A DNA stretch of 64,000 bases from Bedellia somnulentella. Its lineage: Eukaryota; Arthropoda; Insecta; Lepidoptera; Bedelliidae. Position 1 is the first letter of the stretch. Every line of letters starts with the position of its first letter. The stretch covers positions 1,984,001 through 2,048,000 of the forward strand of contig OY755179.1 of assembly GCA_963576735.1 (NCBI GenBank), read 5' to 3'. The position numbers were made by a program, and so were the translations under genes. The notes under the pieces were generated by a model. The model saw nothing but the letters and a program-made list of their open reading frames with translations. It had not been told where the DNA came from and did no database searches. Positions 11,301 through 19,400 of this stretch are shown one piece after another.

Positions 11301-11808
11301 ACTACTACCGTAATAGTAGCCGGGACCGACGGCTTAACATGCCATCCGAAGCACGGAATGAATATGTCCATATATTTATGTATATACTAGACAGACAGAC
11401 TTCGTACTGTAAATTTGCTTATGCCAAACTTTATGCGTTTTTTCCGGTACTACGAGTTCAATCAGGCGTGAAAATTTTATTGGTCATATATTTCCGGGAT
11501 AAAAAGTATTCTATTTGATAATTGGGGTCATTATCTAGTATTCTGCTAAAGTTCATTCATATACATTCTGTAATTGAGAAGCCTTTTCACCTCAAACACA
11601 CAAACATGTAAAGTTTCACATATGTCCATATACAATGTTGCAGATCCAGCGTCTGACGTACAAGCTGACGCACATGTACTTCAACTGCTCCAACCAGGTG
11701 CGCGTGCCGTCCGTGTGCCAGTACGCGCACAAGCTGGCCTTCCTCGCCGGCAACTCGCTGCACAACCAGCCGCACTACTCGCTCAACACTTCATTGTACT
11801 TCCTCTAG
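2194..11808 (+). CDS. Siwi: Piwi-clade Argonaute (aubergine/Siwi-like), 3' seven exons
   Basis: Piwi proteins bind piRNAs and slice transposon transcripts, in insects mainly in germline cytoplasmic granules. Seven exons (2194-2305, 2676-2805, 3736-3973, 5225-5301, 8471-8643, 9449-9548, 11644-11808) join in phase and give 330 residues plus a TAG stop. They start within the MID domain, include K-KCC and the T-QVV segment, and cover the whole PIWI domain. Likely catalytic positions are Asp in GYDVCHD (3796-3798), Glu in SGEEL (3906-3911), Asp in YRDGVGDGQ (5257-5259) and His in QYAHKLAF (11728-11730). The protein ends in -LYFL, as in Aub/Piwi relatives. The HTSGEELS and [10 protein letters not shown] stretches fit Aub/Siwi rather than Ago3. 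The N-terminal and PAZ exons are not seen and must lie upstream, or the copy is partial. Introns hold a perfect 70-bp array and several mobile elements, yet the reading frame is intact. Confidence 0.9.
2676..2805 (+). CDS. Siwi: Piwi exon b (MID/PIWI junction)
   Basis: TTTCAG acceptor, then [20 protein letters not shown] and the [13 protein letters not shown] segment typical of Piwi-clade proteins. The donor is GTAACA. It joins in phase 0 to the next exon (LGGAPW). Confidence 0.9.
2806..3565 (+). other. Piwi intron, no feature recognised
   Basis: AT-rich intron sequence. An open frame at 3330-3608 has no recognisable domain and runs into the small inverted-repeat element at 3566, so I do not call it a gene. 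Confidence 0.5.
3566..3700 (+). mobile_element. Small inverted-repeat element (MITE-like), copy 1
   Basis: About 135 bp with ends related to GCAAGCACGAGC and its complement. Its interior (CGACACGATAACGGTTAGAA, then CAGTATACGATACTAAGTAA) recurs at about 29050-29178 in reverse and at 62470-62598. A shortened relic lies at 24484-24544. There is no coding capacity. It ends 36 bp before the Piwi exon at 3736. Confidence 0.65.
3736..3973 (+). CDS. Siwi: Piwi exon c (PIWI domain, catalytic D and E)
   Basis: The exon encodes [20 protein letters not shown], then [18 protein letters not shown], and [11 protein letters not shown] up to a split Gly codon. The GC content at third positions is very high. 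Its last 43 bp and donor GTAACG form the first unit of the 70-bp array that follows. Confidence 0.93.
3931..5070 (+). repeat. 70-bp tandem array carrying a coding exon end and splice donor, 16 copies
   Basis: Units start every 70 bp from 3931 to 4981, sixteen in all, plus a degenerate 17th around 5036-5070. Each unit has 43 bp of Piwi coding sequence (from TTCAACATCGGCACC to CTCAACG), a GTAACG donor and a CA-rich 21-bp tail. Copies 1-15 are identical by eye; the sixteenth differs only in its donor (GGTATCG). Because 70 is not a multiple of 3 and the donor holds an in-frame TAA in the shifted frame, only splicing from the first unit preserves the Piwi frame. Confidence 0.95.
5225..5301 (+). 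CDS. Siwi: Piwi exon d (second catalytic Asp)
   Basis: TTTCAG acceptor. The exon completes the split Gly codon and reads [20 protein letters not shown] then VVNHE, with donor GTAAGA. The Asp in YRDG is a catalytic position. Confidence 0.93.
5302..5789 (+). other. Piwi intron with short inverted repeat
   Basis: There is no gene. CCTTTCCACCAGAGATGTGC (about 5381-5400) recurs in inverted form at about 5505-5524, enclosing ~100 bp. This resembles a small foldback element. Confidence 0.5.
5790..6290 (+). mobile_element. Nonautonomous DNA transposon, ~54-bp inverted ends, copy A
   Basis: The element starts GACCCCGTTATCTTTGTAGC and ends with its near-complement, is flanked by TA on both sides, and is about 501 bp long. 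Inverted ends run about 54 bp with a few mismatches. There is no open frame of note. A second copy lies in the opposite orientation at 6482-8180. Confidence 0.8.
6482..8180 (-). mobile_element. Same DNA transposon, inverted copy B, split by a LINE
   Basis: The sequence matches the reverse complement of copy A along its length, but a ~1.2-kb LINE fragment sits inside near 6650-7826 at an AATTAATTAATTCT-rich target. With copy A it forms a ~500-bp inverted repeat inside one Piwi intron. Confidence 0.8.
6672..7796 (+). pseudogene. 5'-truncated LINE reverse transcriptase (RTE-like)
   Basis: The open frame starts at the RT motif [11 protein letters not shown] and includes [12 protein letters not shown], the catalytic YADDQVLL box, KTKTMVF and the C-terminal [10 protein letters not shown] and RGRPRRT segments. 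It stops after AYPNGN. The endonuclease and the front of the RT are missing, so the copy is 5' truncated but otherwise open for ~374 codons. The tail GTGAGTATATGTATGTATGT is shared with the SINE family called SINE-A here. RTE-like membership is a motif judgement. Confidence 0.8.
8199..8460 (+). mobile_element. SINE-A, full copy, 12-bp target duplication, beside a Piwi acceptor
   Basis: Body 8211-8448. It begins with the GTGTAGTGTCGGCTTAGAAT head, contains GCGATGTGGTTGGAGACCCA, and ends with a tail related to GCCGTGAGTATATGTATGTA. GTAATAAAATGT flanks it at 8199-8210 and 8449-8460. The right duplication ends only 10 bp before the Piwi exon at 8471, so the insertion replaced the upstream part of the acceptor region. 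Confidence 0.85.
8471..8643 (+). CDS. Siwi: Piwi exon e (PIWI domain)
   Basis: The exon reads [33 protein letters not shown], and [13 protein letters not shown], all strongly Piwi-like. The donor is GTAACA. Codon third positions are GC-rich, as in exon c. Confidence 0.93.
8650..9113 (+). repeat. 20/21-bp minisatellite, about 22 units
   Basis: Units are ACACTTGAACACACTAATGTT (21 bp), or the same with one C missing (20 bp). The array starts within ~10 bp of the exon e donor. It is interrupted once by a diverged unit near 9023-9040. Confidence 0.9.
9114..9448 (+). other. Piwi intron; short LINE-end-like word
   Basis: CCTTCCGAAGCAACGGATT at about 9134 also occurs (reverse) near 41896, in the 3' region of the LINE at 42177-44882. 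It may be a LINE 3' scrap. Nothing else is recognised before the acceptor at 9447. Confidence 0.4.
9449..9548 (+). CDS. Siwi: Piwi exon f (PIWI domain)
   Basis: The exon completes Arg and reads [20 protein letters not shown], then [19 protein letters not shown] acceptor, GTGAGT donor. It joins in phase to the last exon. Confidence 0.93.
9728..10350 (+). pseudogene. Decayed RTE-like LINE fragment with ~155-bp insertion
   Basis: The sequence is clearly homologous to 7144-7660 of the LINE above ([25 protein letters not shown] regions at DNA level), with stops and frame changes. Homology breaks at about 9950 and resumes near 10103, so unrelated sequence is inserted. This is an older copy than the one at 6672. 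Confidence 0.75.
10537..11023 (+). mobile_element. Candidate MITE with perfect 15-bp inverted ends
   Basis: GGTATGCAAAGTTTT at 10537-10551 is exactly inverted at 11009-11023, bounding 487 bp of AT-rich noncoding DNA. No clear target duplication is seen, so the superfamily is unassigned. Confidence 0.6.
11024..11200 (+). mobile_element. SINE-C fragment (tRNA-like B-box)
   Basis: GGTTGCGGGTTCGATCCCCG contains a polymerase III B-box-like GGTTCGATCC. It is followed by AAGAGCAACATTTATG and ATTGTTTCCTAGTCTTGGAT, a body that also occurs in reverse at 37300-37530. The A-box part is missing. Confidence 0.6.
11201..11643 (+). other. Piwi intron with assorted SINE/LINE scraps
   Basis: Segments such as GCCGGGACCGACGGCTTAAC (about 11319) and CAGACTTCGTACTG (about 11397) look like pieces of common lepidopteran interspersed repeats. 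None is complete. Confidence 0.4.
11644..11808 (+). CDS. Siwi: Piwi terminal exon (catalytic His, stop)
   Basis: The exon reads [36 protein letters not shown] and ends SLYFL with TAG at 11806-11808. The His in QYAH is the fourth catalytic position. The last ~60 bp recur in degenerate form downstream. Confidence 0.93.
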   Translation: MQRLTYKLTHMYFNCSNQVRVPSVCQYAHKLAFLAGNSLHNQPHYSLNTSLYFL

Positions 11809-12260
11809 ATTCCCATGTACCACCCACGTGCGACTATCATGGGACTATTATATATTTACTTTTTTGTGTGTGGCTTAATTATAGTTGCACAACCAGCCAC
11901 ATAATTCTCTTAATACTTCTCTGTACATCCTTTAGATTTGGTAGCAACTTATATCCTACCCATATGCGGGTAGATTGAGTTTTTTTGTTTACTTTTAGTA
12001 TGATTAAATGTCAATTTTGATAGATGGAGGTCTAAATTATAGAGAGAGCGCTGCCTAACCAGCCACACTACTCTCTCAACACCTCGTTGTTCTTCCGGTA
12101 GATTCCCATGTACCATGCACGTGCGAGTATGATGGGACTATTTTGTTTAGTTAGTACCCTTAACAAGATTAAAAGCTGTTTTGATAGATGAAGGTTAAGG
12201 TAAATTATAGAGTGAGCTTTGGCGAGTTGACGCCTTCATGTACCACCCACACGTGGTTAA
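11755..12260 (+). repeat. Degenerate tandem copies of the Piwi exon end and 3' UTR
   Basis: The block spanning the end of the last exon (CACAACCAGCC, CTCAACACTTC, CTCTAGATTCCCATGTACCA) recurs near 11886-11940 and 12050-12145, with a weaker trace near 12225-12255. Copies differ by many substitutions and small gaps, so duplication is old. Each copy keeps a TAG-like stop followed by a GATTCCCATG or GATTTGG start of the UTR. Confidence 0.7.
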
Positions 12261-13706
12261 GATTTGATTTTTTTAAATATAGTTTTTTTTGTTTTTCGTT
12301 TATTTTTAATAAGATTTAATGTCAACTTTAATTATAATGTGAACTTACTTGGAATTATCTTATATAGGGGGTTTGTCATTTATGGTGTAATTCGTATACC
12401 AATGCCATGGCTATGTGATTTTTTGAGTCATACTTAATTTGTTTTGTTTACCCTTAATAAGCTTAATTATAAATGTCTACTATGAAAAATCTAGTGTTAC
12501 AGTTTGTCATTTCACATAACCATGCCATCTTAGATACTACATGTGTAGTAGTAAGTTTTACTCATTAGGAGTTACAATTTTAATTTAAGTCAAATGTTCC
12601 TGTATTACACACGGGTCGTGACATCTCGGATGTCTAAATGACATTCCTTTTAGGTTAAAATTACTTTAAATTTATCAAAGGACAAGAATACTTATAATTA
12701 CTGCTAAGGATGCTGATTTGTTATTGTGTTTTTTATTATCTATATGTTAAAAAAGTTTGATATTGTGTACACTGAATGCATCCTTTCATTTAGAGAAGTA
12801 CAAAACTAACCTACCTCCTATTTCGTTATTATTAAGATGATATCAGTCAAGTGTCCAAAGTTGGTTTGCCTAGTCCACGGGGTGCATTCAGTCTATTGTG
12901 ATAAAGATCTGATTGCATTTTTGACTATTTAGGATAATCTAAAATCAGAACTTAAAAAAAATAGTTTTTGATAAGATTTTGTTTCGGAAGTGATCTTCGA
13001 AGTAGGCTTATGGATTATAAGTAAATTTTACGTTTGTTACCCACCTTAAAGTAAGATACAGATACGTTATTAAGATATTAAACATTAAGTAATTATAAGT
13101 TCAGGAGAGGACCAGCGATTAATTGGTGAGAAGATGATGTGTTAGTGTCTAAATTAGTTTTTTACCTTTATAAACCGAATGCCAATGTTGCTCCTGTCAT
13201 TCTAGAGTGTAGAGTTAATTGTTACCTACTTTTGATATGCTCTTTTATTATTGGTGTGAATCAGCGTTGGAGCGGTCCTCTTTTTTAGTTGTAGCTTTGA
13301 ACAAAACGTTAAACTATTAAACGTTATTTTCGTATAAAAATTTATTTTATTTACATTGATATAATCCCATACACGTGCCTTTATTTTATCTATACTTATG
13401 ATAACACTCATCATATTGTATTTACTTATCTATTATTGAAATCTGGGGGAGATTCTCACTTTATTAGCAAATAAGTTAAATACCTCTAAGTCGTGTAACT
13501 TCAATTTTACCGTCACATAACAATGAACATACAAATGACAAAAAAAATAGTTAGAATACATAAATTTTATTTTTATTATTTACAATATTGAAGGCTCTCC
13601 ATATATGAAACAAAACAATATATATAATTGACATTGTACCCATACATGTAGGGTATCTTTAAATAGATCTTTTAAAATTACATTGAGGTTTCCCTGAATA
13701 ATTTGA
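12261..13706. other. Intergenic or Piwi 3' UTR region, no gene recognised
   Basis: AT-rich DNA with no convincing open frame. It may hold the Piwi 3' UTR and polyadenylation site, but no AATAAA close to the stop stands out. I see nothing else I can support. Confidence 0.4.
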
Positions 13707-14010
13707 ATGATAGAAAACATAGTAAGGAAACCCACATGGCTAAGTTGTACCTAGTCATGCATATTCTCACGGCTTTAAATCCCTAGAAGGGGTAGCCAGA
13801 GTCACTTTTGGAAGCTAAGTGGGGAAAAACTGGTAAAATAAAGGTTGTTGGTGATGGGTCTCCAACCGCATCGCAAAAAAATCCATTAAAAAGGCCCAAT
13901 ACCTTTAGTAGCCTCTTACGACACCCACGGGTAGAAACGGGGTAGTGCTATCCTAAACCGACACTACACAGCTACTACCTAGTCATGTGACAGTGTATTC
14001 TCCTCAGACC
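13707..14010 (+). mobile_element. SINE-B fragment split by a SINE-A
   Basis: AGGAAACCCACATGGCTAAG at about 13721 and GTGACAGTGTATTC at about 13987 are consecutive parts of SINE-B (compare 34925-34975). Between them a SINE-A has inserted, duplicating TACCTAGTCATG. Confidence 0.75.
13748..13987 (-). mobile_element. SINE-A inside SINE-B, 12-bp target duplication
   Basis: Body 13760-13975 on the minus strand, with TACCTAGTCATG at 13748-13759 and 13976-13987. The head (complement of CCGACACTACACAGCT) is at the right and the CTCACGGC tail at the left. Confidence 0.85.
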
Positions 14011-14071
14011 TCATCTCACATTTTTATTTGCATCATGGCTAAAAGTAACCACAAGGCGGATGTAATATCAT

Positions 14072-14295
14072 AGATGTGTACTGCCGGCTTAGCATACCAC
14101 TACAAGATTTCTTCCCGTTGGTTGTTCGTAGAAGACGATTTAGGGTATTTATAAGTAAATTTTGGGCCATAGGGTTGGACACCCAAAACCTCTATTTTAC
14201 AATAGTTTCTACGCTCAACTTCGACGAGAGGATGAGGATTTTTTCAATATCAAGCTGTAATTACCCCTTTTAGGGATTTATAGCCGTGACTATAT
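14072..14295 (+). mobile_element. SINE-A, strongly diverged copy
   Basis: It starts GTGTACTGCCGGCTTAGCAT and ends CCTTTTAGGGATTTATAGCCGTGA, with the TTGGGCCATAGGGTTGGACA centre much altered. It is an old copy. Confidence 0.7.
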
Positions 14296-14439
14296 TATCA
14301 TTAGTATTTTCTAAGATTTTCACGATTGCACATTATAATTGAAACAACTATTGATTTTCGTATATTTTAATCGCGTGTTAATACATTTTTTTAAAGCCCG
14401 ACGTTTCGAAAACTTTTCAGTTATCATGGTTATTTATAC

Positions 14440-14539
14440 CATAACCATAAACGTTCACGCCGAATATCCCCGAGAGGGTTGGCAGAGGTACTGATACTTC
14501 TGAACATCACGTGACTTTGTCGCCTGGTGTTCAGAGTAC
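14440..14539 (-). mobile_element. SINE-B left part, interrupted by the retrovirus
   Basis: ACGTTCACGCCGAATATCCC through GTGTTCAGAGTAC is the 3' part of a minus-strand SINE-B. It continues at 23047 after the retrovirus. Confidence 0.85.
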
Positions 14540-14847
14540 TGTTATAACCCTTATTTCTATGTACTTAGAGCTCAATCAGCATCTCAGTCACACTAGTAAT
14601 TTTCCTTAGTATATTATTGAAAGTCAGCATTTCTTTGAATAATAGTTATTGTTTTAAATTAATTCATTATTTTCAGTCAGTTAGATTCTGGACCTCGCGA
14701 GACGCGCATCTTGGCTTTAGCGCCAATCAACTTAGGAAATCAGTACTTTGTTTCGTGTTGTGAGAATATTCGTGTTTTTCCTTTAATAAATTTTAGGGTG
14801 TATTTTGTAGTTTTTTTAAAAAGACTAACAGGGTCGGCCGCCTAACA
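14540..14847 (+). repeat. 5' LTR of the retrovirus
   Basis: 308 bp, TGTTATAACC to GCCTAACA. An AATAAA lies at 14785-14790. TCAGTCAGTT near 14656 resembles an insect initiator. By eye it is identical to 22739-23046. Confidence 0.95.
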
Positions 14848-14850
14848 AAT

Positions 14851-14870
14851 TGGTGTCAGAAGTGGGATTC
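14851..14870 (+). promoter_or_regulatory. Primer-binding site, tRNA-Leu type
   Basis: TGGTGTCAGAAGTGGGATTC begins 3 nt after the LTR and equals the complement of a tRNA-Leu 3' end including CCA, as I remember the insect tRNA-Leu(CAG) sequence. This is the minus-strand DNA start site. Confidence 0.85.
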
Positions 14871-15200
14871 TAGCGTGTTTCTTTCGTCGAAGAGATACCG
14901 AAGAAGCTAGAACAAAAACCAGGTCCCCTGCAAAAGTCTCTGATCGACAGTAAGACTTTGCCCATAGGCAAAGCCTGCATCAGCTACACATCACCCCAGG
15001 TCCGACGGTAAGCCTCGCCAGCCCGAGCCCGCGATCTCCGAACTCATCACCAGCGCCTTAGTCCCGTCGAGCGCCAGGCTAACTCAAGATATTCAACATC
15101 GTGCTTCTTCTGCCAGCTCCTTCAAATTCAAGCATCGAAAATTCAAATTGTGTTAGTGTCAAATTGTGTTAGTGCTAAAATTCAGTTTTGTGAAGTGAAT

Positions 15201-15239
15201 ATGAACCGACGCTTCGTCATTTACATCGTGGTACTGTAA
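15201..15239 (+). CDS. Leader mini-ORF with env splice donor at 15236
   Basis: An ATG opens 12 codons that close with TAA at 15237-15239 in unspliced RNA. The stop overlaps a GTAAGT donor whose GT is at 15236-15237. The encoded residues become hydrophobic after a basic start. Splicing to the acceptor at 20598 would remove the stop and enter the env frame (35 + 1,906 nt, divisible by 3). It therefore probably supplies the env start and signal peptide. In full-length RNA it is an upstream ORF before gag. Confidence 0.75.
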   Translation: MNRRFVIYIVVL

Positions 15240-15382
15240 GTTTGCACAAATTATATATTCCAGCCTTTTCGTCGAGCTGCTGCCAGGAGAAGTCTTCAAA
15301 ACTAATTTTAATTTACTATTTTTACAAACTTTTTACAAATTTTTACATTTTCTATTTTTATATTTTTTCTCATTAATTTACC

Positions 15383-16375
15383 ATGTCTAAAGATACGCAA
15401 GTAAAAACTAAACAACTTAAAGACGAAACAGTTACAGATAAAGTTTCATTGTCAGTCTTAACAAAGTTTATAAAAGTCTATAATGGTGACCGTGAGTCAC
15501 TCCCTGCATTCCTCACTAATTGTGAGAATGCTATATCGCTGTCCACCCCGGACCAACAGAATGTGTTATGTAAATTCATCATATCCCAATTAGAAGGCAA
15601 AGCACAAGTTGCGTGTAGCTTAAAAAGCTTTGACACTTGGAACGAAATAAAAACATTCTTAAAAAACACATTCGGAGAAAAGAAACATTCCACCCATCTA
15701 TTAGTAGACCTTCAAAATTGTAGGCAGTTATCTTCTGAAGATGTCACTAAATATTCGCTAAGGCTAGAGTCGATACTAACGAGAATCTTATCCGACATCC
15801 ACTATAGCTGTTCAAATGAATTAGAACTCCCAGGCCGAGTAGCGGCCATGGAAGATTTGGCATTAAATACATTTTTATTAGGTTTAAACCCATCAATTAG
15901 TAACATAGTAAGGTGTAGAAACCCGTCATCGCTAAATGAAGCAATACAGCAAGCGATTGATGAGGAAAAATTATATAATTTATCCAGGTATTCAAATCGC
16001 TCACCCAGAACCTGTTCGACATGCAATAAACCAGGTCATAGCTCTTCAGAATGTTTCCGAAATAAAAGAAACTCCCCAGTTAACCGAAATAATTTCCGAC
16101 CGACATTCCATGTGAGCCCAAATTCAAATAACTCTAGCCTAACTCCTAATTCACCTAATAATAATAATACCAATAATTTTAACTCTAAATTTAATCCAAA
16201 TAAAATCTGTAACTATTGTAAGAATAAAGGTCACGTTATTCAAGAATGCCGTAAATTAAGATACAATAATAGTCAACGTAATAACCAATCTCTTAATAAT
16301 AATTCTAGTAATTCTACAGCTAACATTAACGAGTTGACTACCGAAATTAACTCAATTAATTTAAACAGCGAATGA
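15383..16375 (+). CDS. gag: Retroviral Gag, 330 aa, two CCHC zinc knuckles
   Basis: Gag forms the particle and packages RNA. The frame opens at an ATG after a ~535-nt leader. An N-terminal capsid-like region (FLTNCENAISL, then WNEIKTFLKNTFGEKKHST) is followed by two CX2CX4HX4C knuckles at about residues 211-224 and 276-289, separated and followed by Asn/Ser-rich stretches. The TGA stop at 16373-16375 overlaps the pol ATG (ATGA). A TTTAAAC slip site lies 7 nt before that overlap. The frame has no breaks. Confidence 0.92.
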   Translation: MSKDTQVKTKQLKDETVTDKVSLSVLTKFIKVYNGDRESLPAFLTNCENAISLSTPDQQNVLCKFIISQLEGKAQVACSLKSFDTWNEIKTFLKNTFGEKKHSTHLLVDLQNCRQLSSEDVTKYSLRLESILTRILSDIHYSCSNELELPGRVAAMEDLALNTFLLGLNPSISNIVRCRNPSSLNEAIQQAIDEEKLYNLSRYSNRSPRTCSTCNKPGHSSSECFRNKRNSPVNRNNFRPTFHVSPNSNNSSLTPNSPNNNNTNNFNSKFNPNKICNYCKNKGHVIQECRKLRYNNSQRNNQSLNNNSSNSTANINELTTEINSINLNSE

Positions 16376-16400
16376 TTCCGATTAAGTGCCGATTGGAATC
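16360..16400 (+). promoter_or_regulatory. gag/pol -1 frameshift signal with ATGA overlap
   Basis: The heptamer T-TTA-AAC (16360-16366) is in the gag frame. After 7 nt, GATTCC (16374-16379) can pair with GGAATC (16395-16400). In the pol frame the nearest upstream stop is TAA at 16357-16359, so a -1 slip must occur within 16360-16374, exactly where the heptamer lies. The pol ATG at 16372 overlaps the gag TGA, so reinitiation is an alternative. Confidence 0.8.
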
Positions 16401-19400
16401 GCCAGTTTTAAATGGCACTACTACCACTACTAAATCTTTACTAAATCCACCTCGTGATTCCCTCACGAGTTCTACATCTCCTCACGATAGGAGTCCTTTA
16501 CTAAATCCACCTCGTGATTCCCTCACGAGTTCTGCATCTCCTCACGATAGGAGTCTTTTACTAAATTCACCTCGTGATTCCCTCACGAGTTCTACATCTC
16601 CTCACGATAGGAGTCTTTTACCAAATCCACCTCGTGATTCCCTCACGAGTTCTACATCTCCTCATGATAGGAGTCTTATACTACATTCACCTTGTGATTC
16701 TCCAACGAGTTCTATAATTCCCATAGAAGGAAATCCACTGCATTCTATAACTTATGACAAAAATACTATTTCTCTGCCCACTCTTAAGCAAAGTACAAAT
16801 TTACAAAACCATTTACATGACGAAAATTTACCTATATACGAAACAAATATTAATTATAATAAAAAGGTCTCTTTACCACATACTTATTTGAATTCTAGTT
16901 TCAGTACGAAACCTTTATGTTTTCTAATAGACACTGGCTCTACCATCACCCTCGTAAAAAGGTCAAGTTTAGAAATTAATCCCCAATTTTCTAGAGAAAT
17001 TATAAGAATAAAAGGTATTACTACCTCTGATAACCTCATTACCACTTTAGGGACATTCCAAATGGATATAATATTAAATAATGATAGCTTAAATTATAAA
17101 TTTCATGTGACAAATGATGACATAAATCTTGACCACTACGATGGTATAATAGGTAGTGATCTTCTCAGCCACTTTAAAGCAAACATCGATTATTCTAACA
17201 TGTCTCTTTCTATAAACAAACATTCCATTCCCATAGTGTATACGAAACCTACATATATTATTCCAGCCCGATCGGAAGCTGTTATCGAGTGCACTATCTC
17301 AAATTACTCGCCAGAACTTAGTCAAAACAATGAAGCATTAGTCTTAGATCATACCTTATGCGATGGTGTTTATGTCGCAAATTGCATTGTCTCAATCAAA
17401 CCTAATAAGAAAGCTAACATTACTGTTTTGAATACTACTAACTCGAACATTGAAATCAAAGACTATGCAGTGCAGATAACACCTTTTGAACTTATTGACT
17501 CTTGCAAGATTTATAATACTAGTTGCACCTATTCCCCTAAAATTAATCGCACTGACTCTGTTCTAAAACTTATTCGTTGTTCTCATTTAAACTCTGAAGA
17601 AAAACAATCTTTATTGGAATGCTGCTCTCAATACTCAGACATATTTCACCTAGAGGGTGAACCTTTATCATTTACCAGTGCGATAGAACATAAGATTAAT
17701 ACTGGAGACGCACCTCCAATCCATGTCAAGTCATATAGATTTCCTGACTGTCATAAAGGTGAAGTCGATAGTCAAATAAGGAAAATGCTTGACCAAAATA
17801 TTATAAAACCCTCTAATTCACCCTGGAGCGCACCGATATGGGTAGTTCCTAAAAAAATAGATGCCTCCGGTAAAAAGAAATGGAGGATAGTCATCGACTA
17901 CCGCCGTCTCAATGATATCACCGTTTCCGAGAGTTATCCCTTACCATTAATCACCGATATTTTAGACCAATTGGGACACTCCAAGTATTTTACAACGCTA
18001 GACTTAGTGAGCGGATTTTGGCAATTAAAGATGTGCCCTGGAGATGCACAAAAAACCGGATTCACCGTTAGCACCAATTCCGAAGTCTCCGGTCATTACG
18101 AATTTACCAGGATGCCGTTTGGATTGAAAAACGCTCCTGTAACTTTCCAAAGGCTCATGAATACCGTCCTTTCCGGCCTTCAAGGCCTACATTGCTATAT
18201 TTATTTGGATGACTGTATTATCTACTCCCACGACCTTCATTCGCACATATCTAAACTTCAACTCGTCTTTGAAAGACTCCGAAAATTCAACCTTAAATTG
18301 CAGCCCGACAAGTGCGAATTTCTCCGACGCGAAGTCGCGTATTTAGGCCATATTATCACTGATAAAGGTGTTTCCCCTAATCCCGAAAAAGTCAAGGCCG
18401 TTTCCGAATTCCCTATACCACAAAACACTAAAAATATAAAATCATTCCTTGGTCTCGTCGGATACTACCGACGCTTCATTCAAGACTTTTCAAAGATTAC
18501 TAAACCTCTAACTTCTCTTTTAAAGAAAGATGCTCCATTCATATGGGCTCAAGATCAAGAATATGCCTTCCAAAATTTAAAGGATAAACTCACTTCAGCT
18601 CCTTTGCTTCAATATCCCGATTTCTCTCAACCTTTTATCGTCACTACCGACGCCTCTAATTATGCTATAGGTGCAGTGCTATCCCAAGGTGAAATAGGCA
18701 AAGATAAACCGATAGCATATGCTTCACGGACCTTGAACAAACCCGAAGGTAATTACTGCACCACAGAAAAAGAACTTCTTGCGATTATATTCGCCGTAAA
18801 AACTTTCCGACCCTATCTTTTTGGCCGAAAATTTAAAATCGTAACCGACCATCGCCCTTTAGTTTGGCTCTTCAATGTTAAGGATCCTGGAAGCCGACTT
18901 ATTCGTTGGCGTCTCAAATTAGAAGAATACGACTACGAAATAGTATACAAACAAGGCCGTCTTAACTCTAATGCCGATGCACTATCCCGTTGCCCCGTTA
19001 ATGCTATTCATCATAATAATTTACTTAATTCTAGTTACGAAAAATACTTTAAGGATCAATTTACTAAATCTCTGCCAACCCCAAACACTATTATAGAAGA
19101 ACATTTAGGAAGTTTACATTTAAGTAAGTTAAAATTAATTGCTTGTCCTATCTCTTTAGACTTCGACTATTCTATGCCCAACTCTGAAGAAATATTATCT
19201 CAACTAAGTAACTCAGCAGAATTGCTCCACTCCGAGCGAGAACCTTATACAATACAATTGATTAGCGATAAGAATAAATTATACTATTTTTTATACACGA
19301 AGGTACACCATTATGAAGAAACTAAATTTAAGGATATTTACAATTTACTAATTTTATTAAGAGATACTATATTAAGAGACCATACAGATTTAACCGATAT

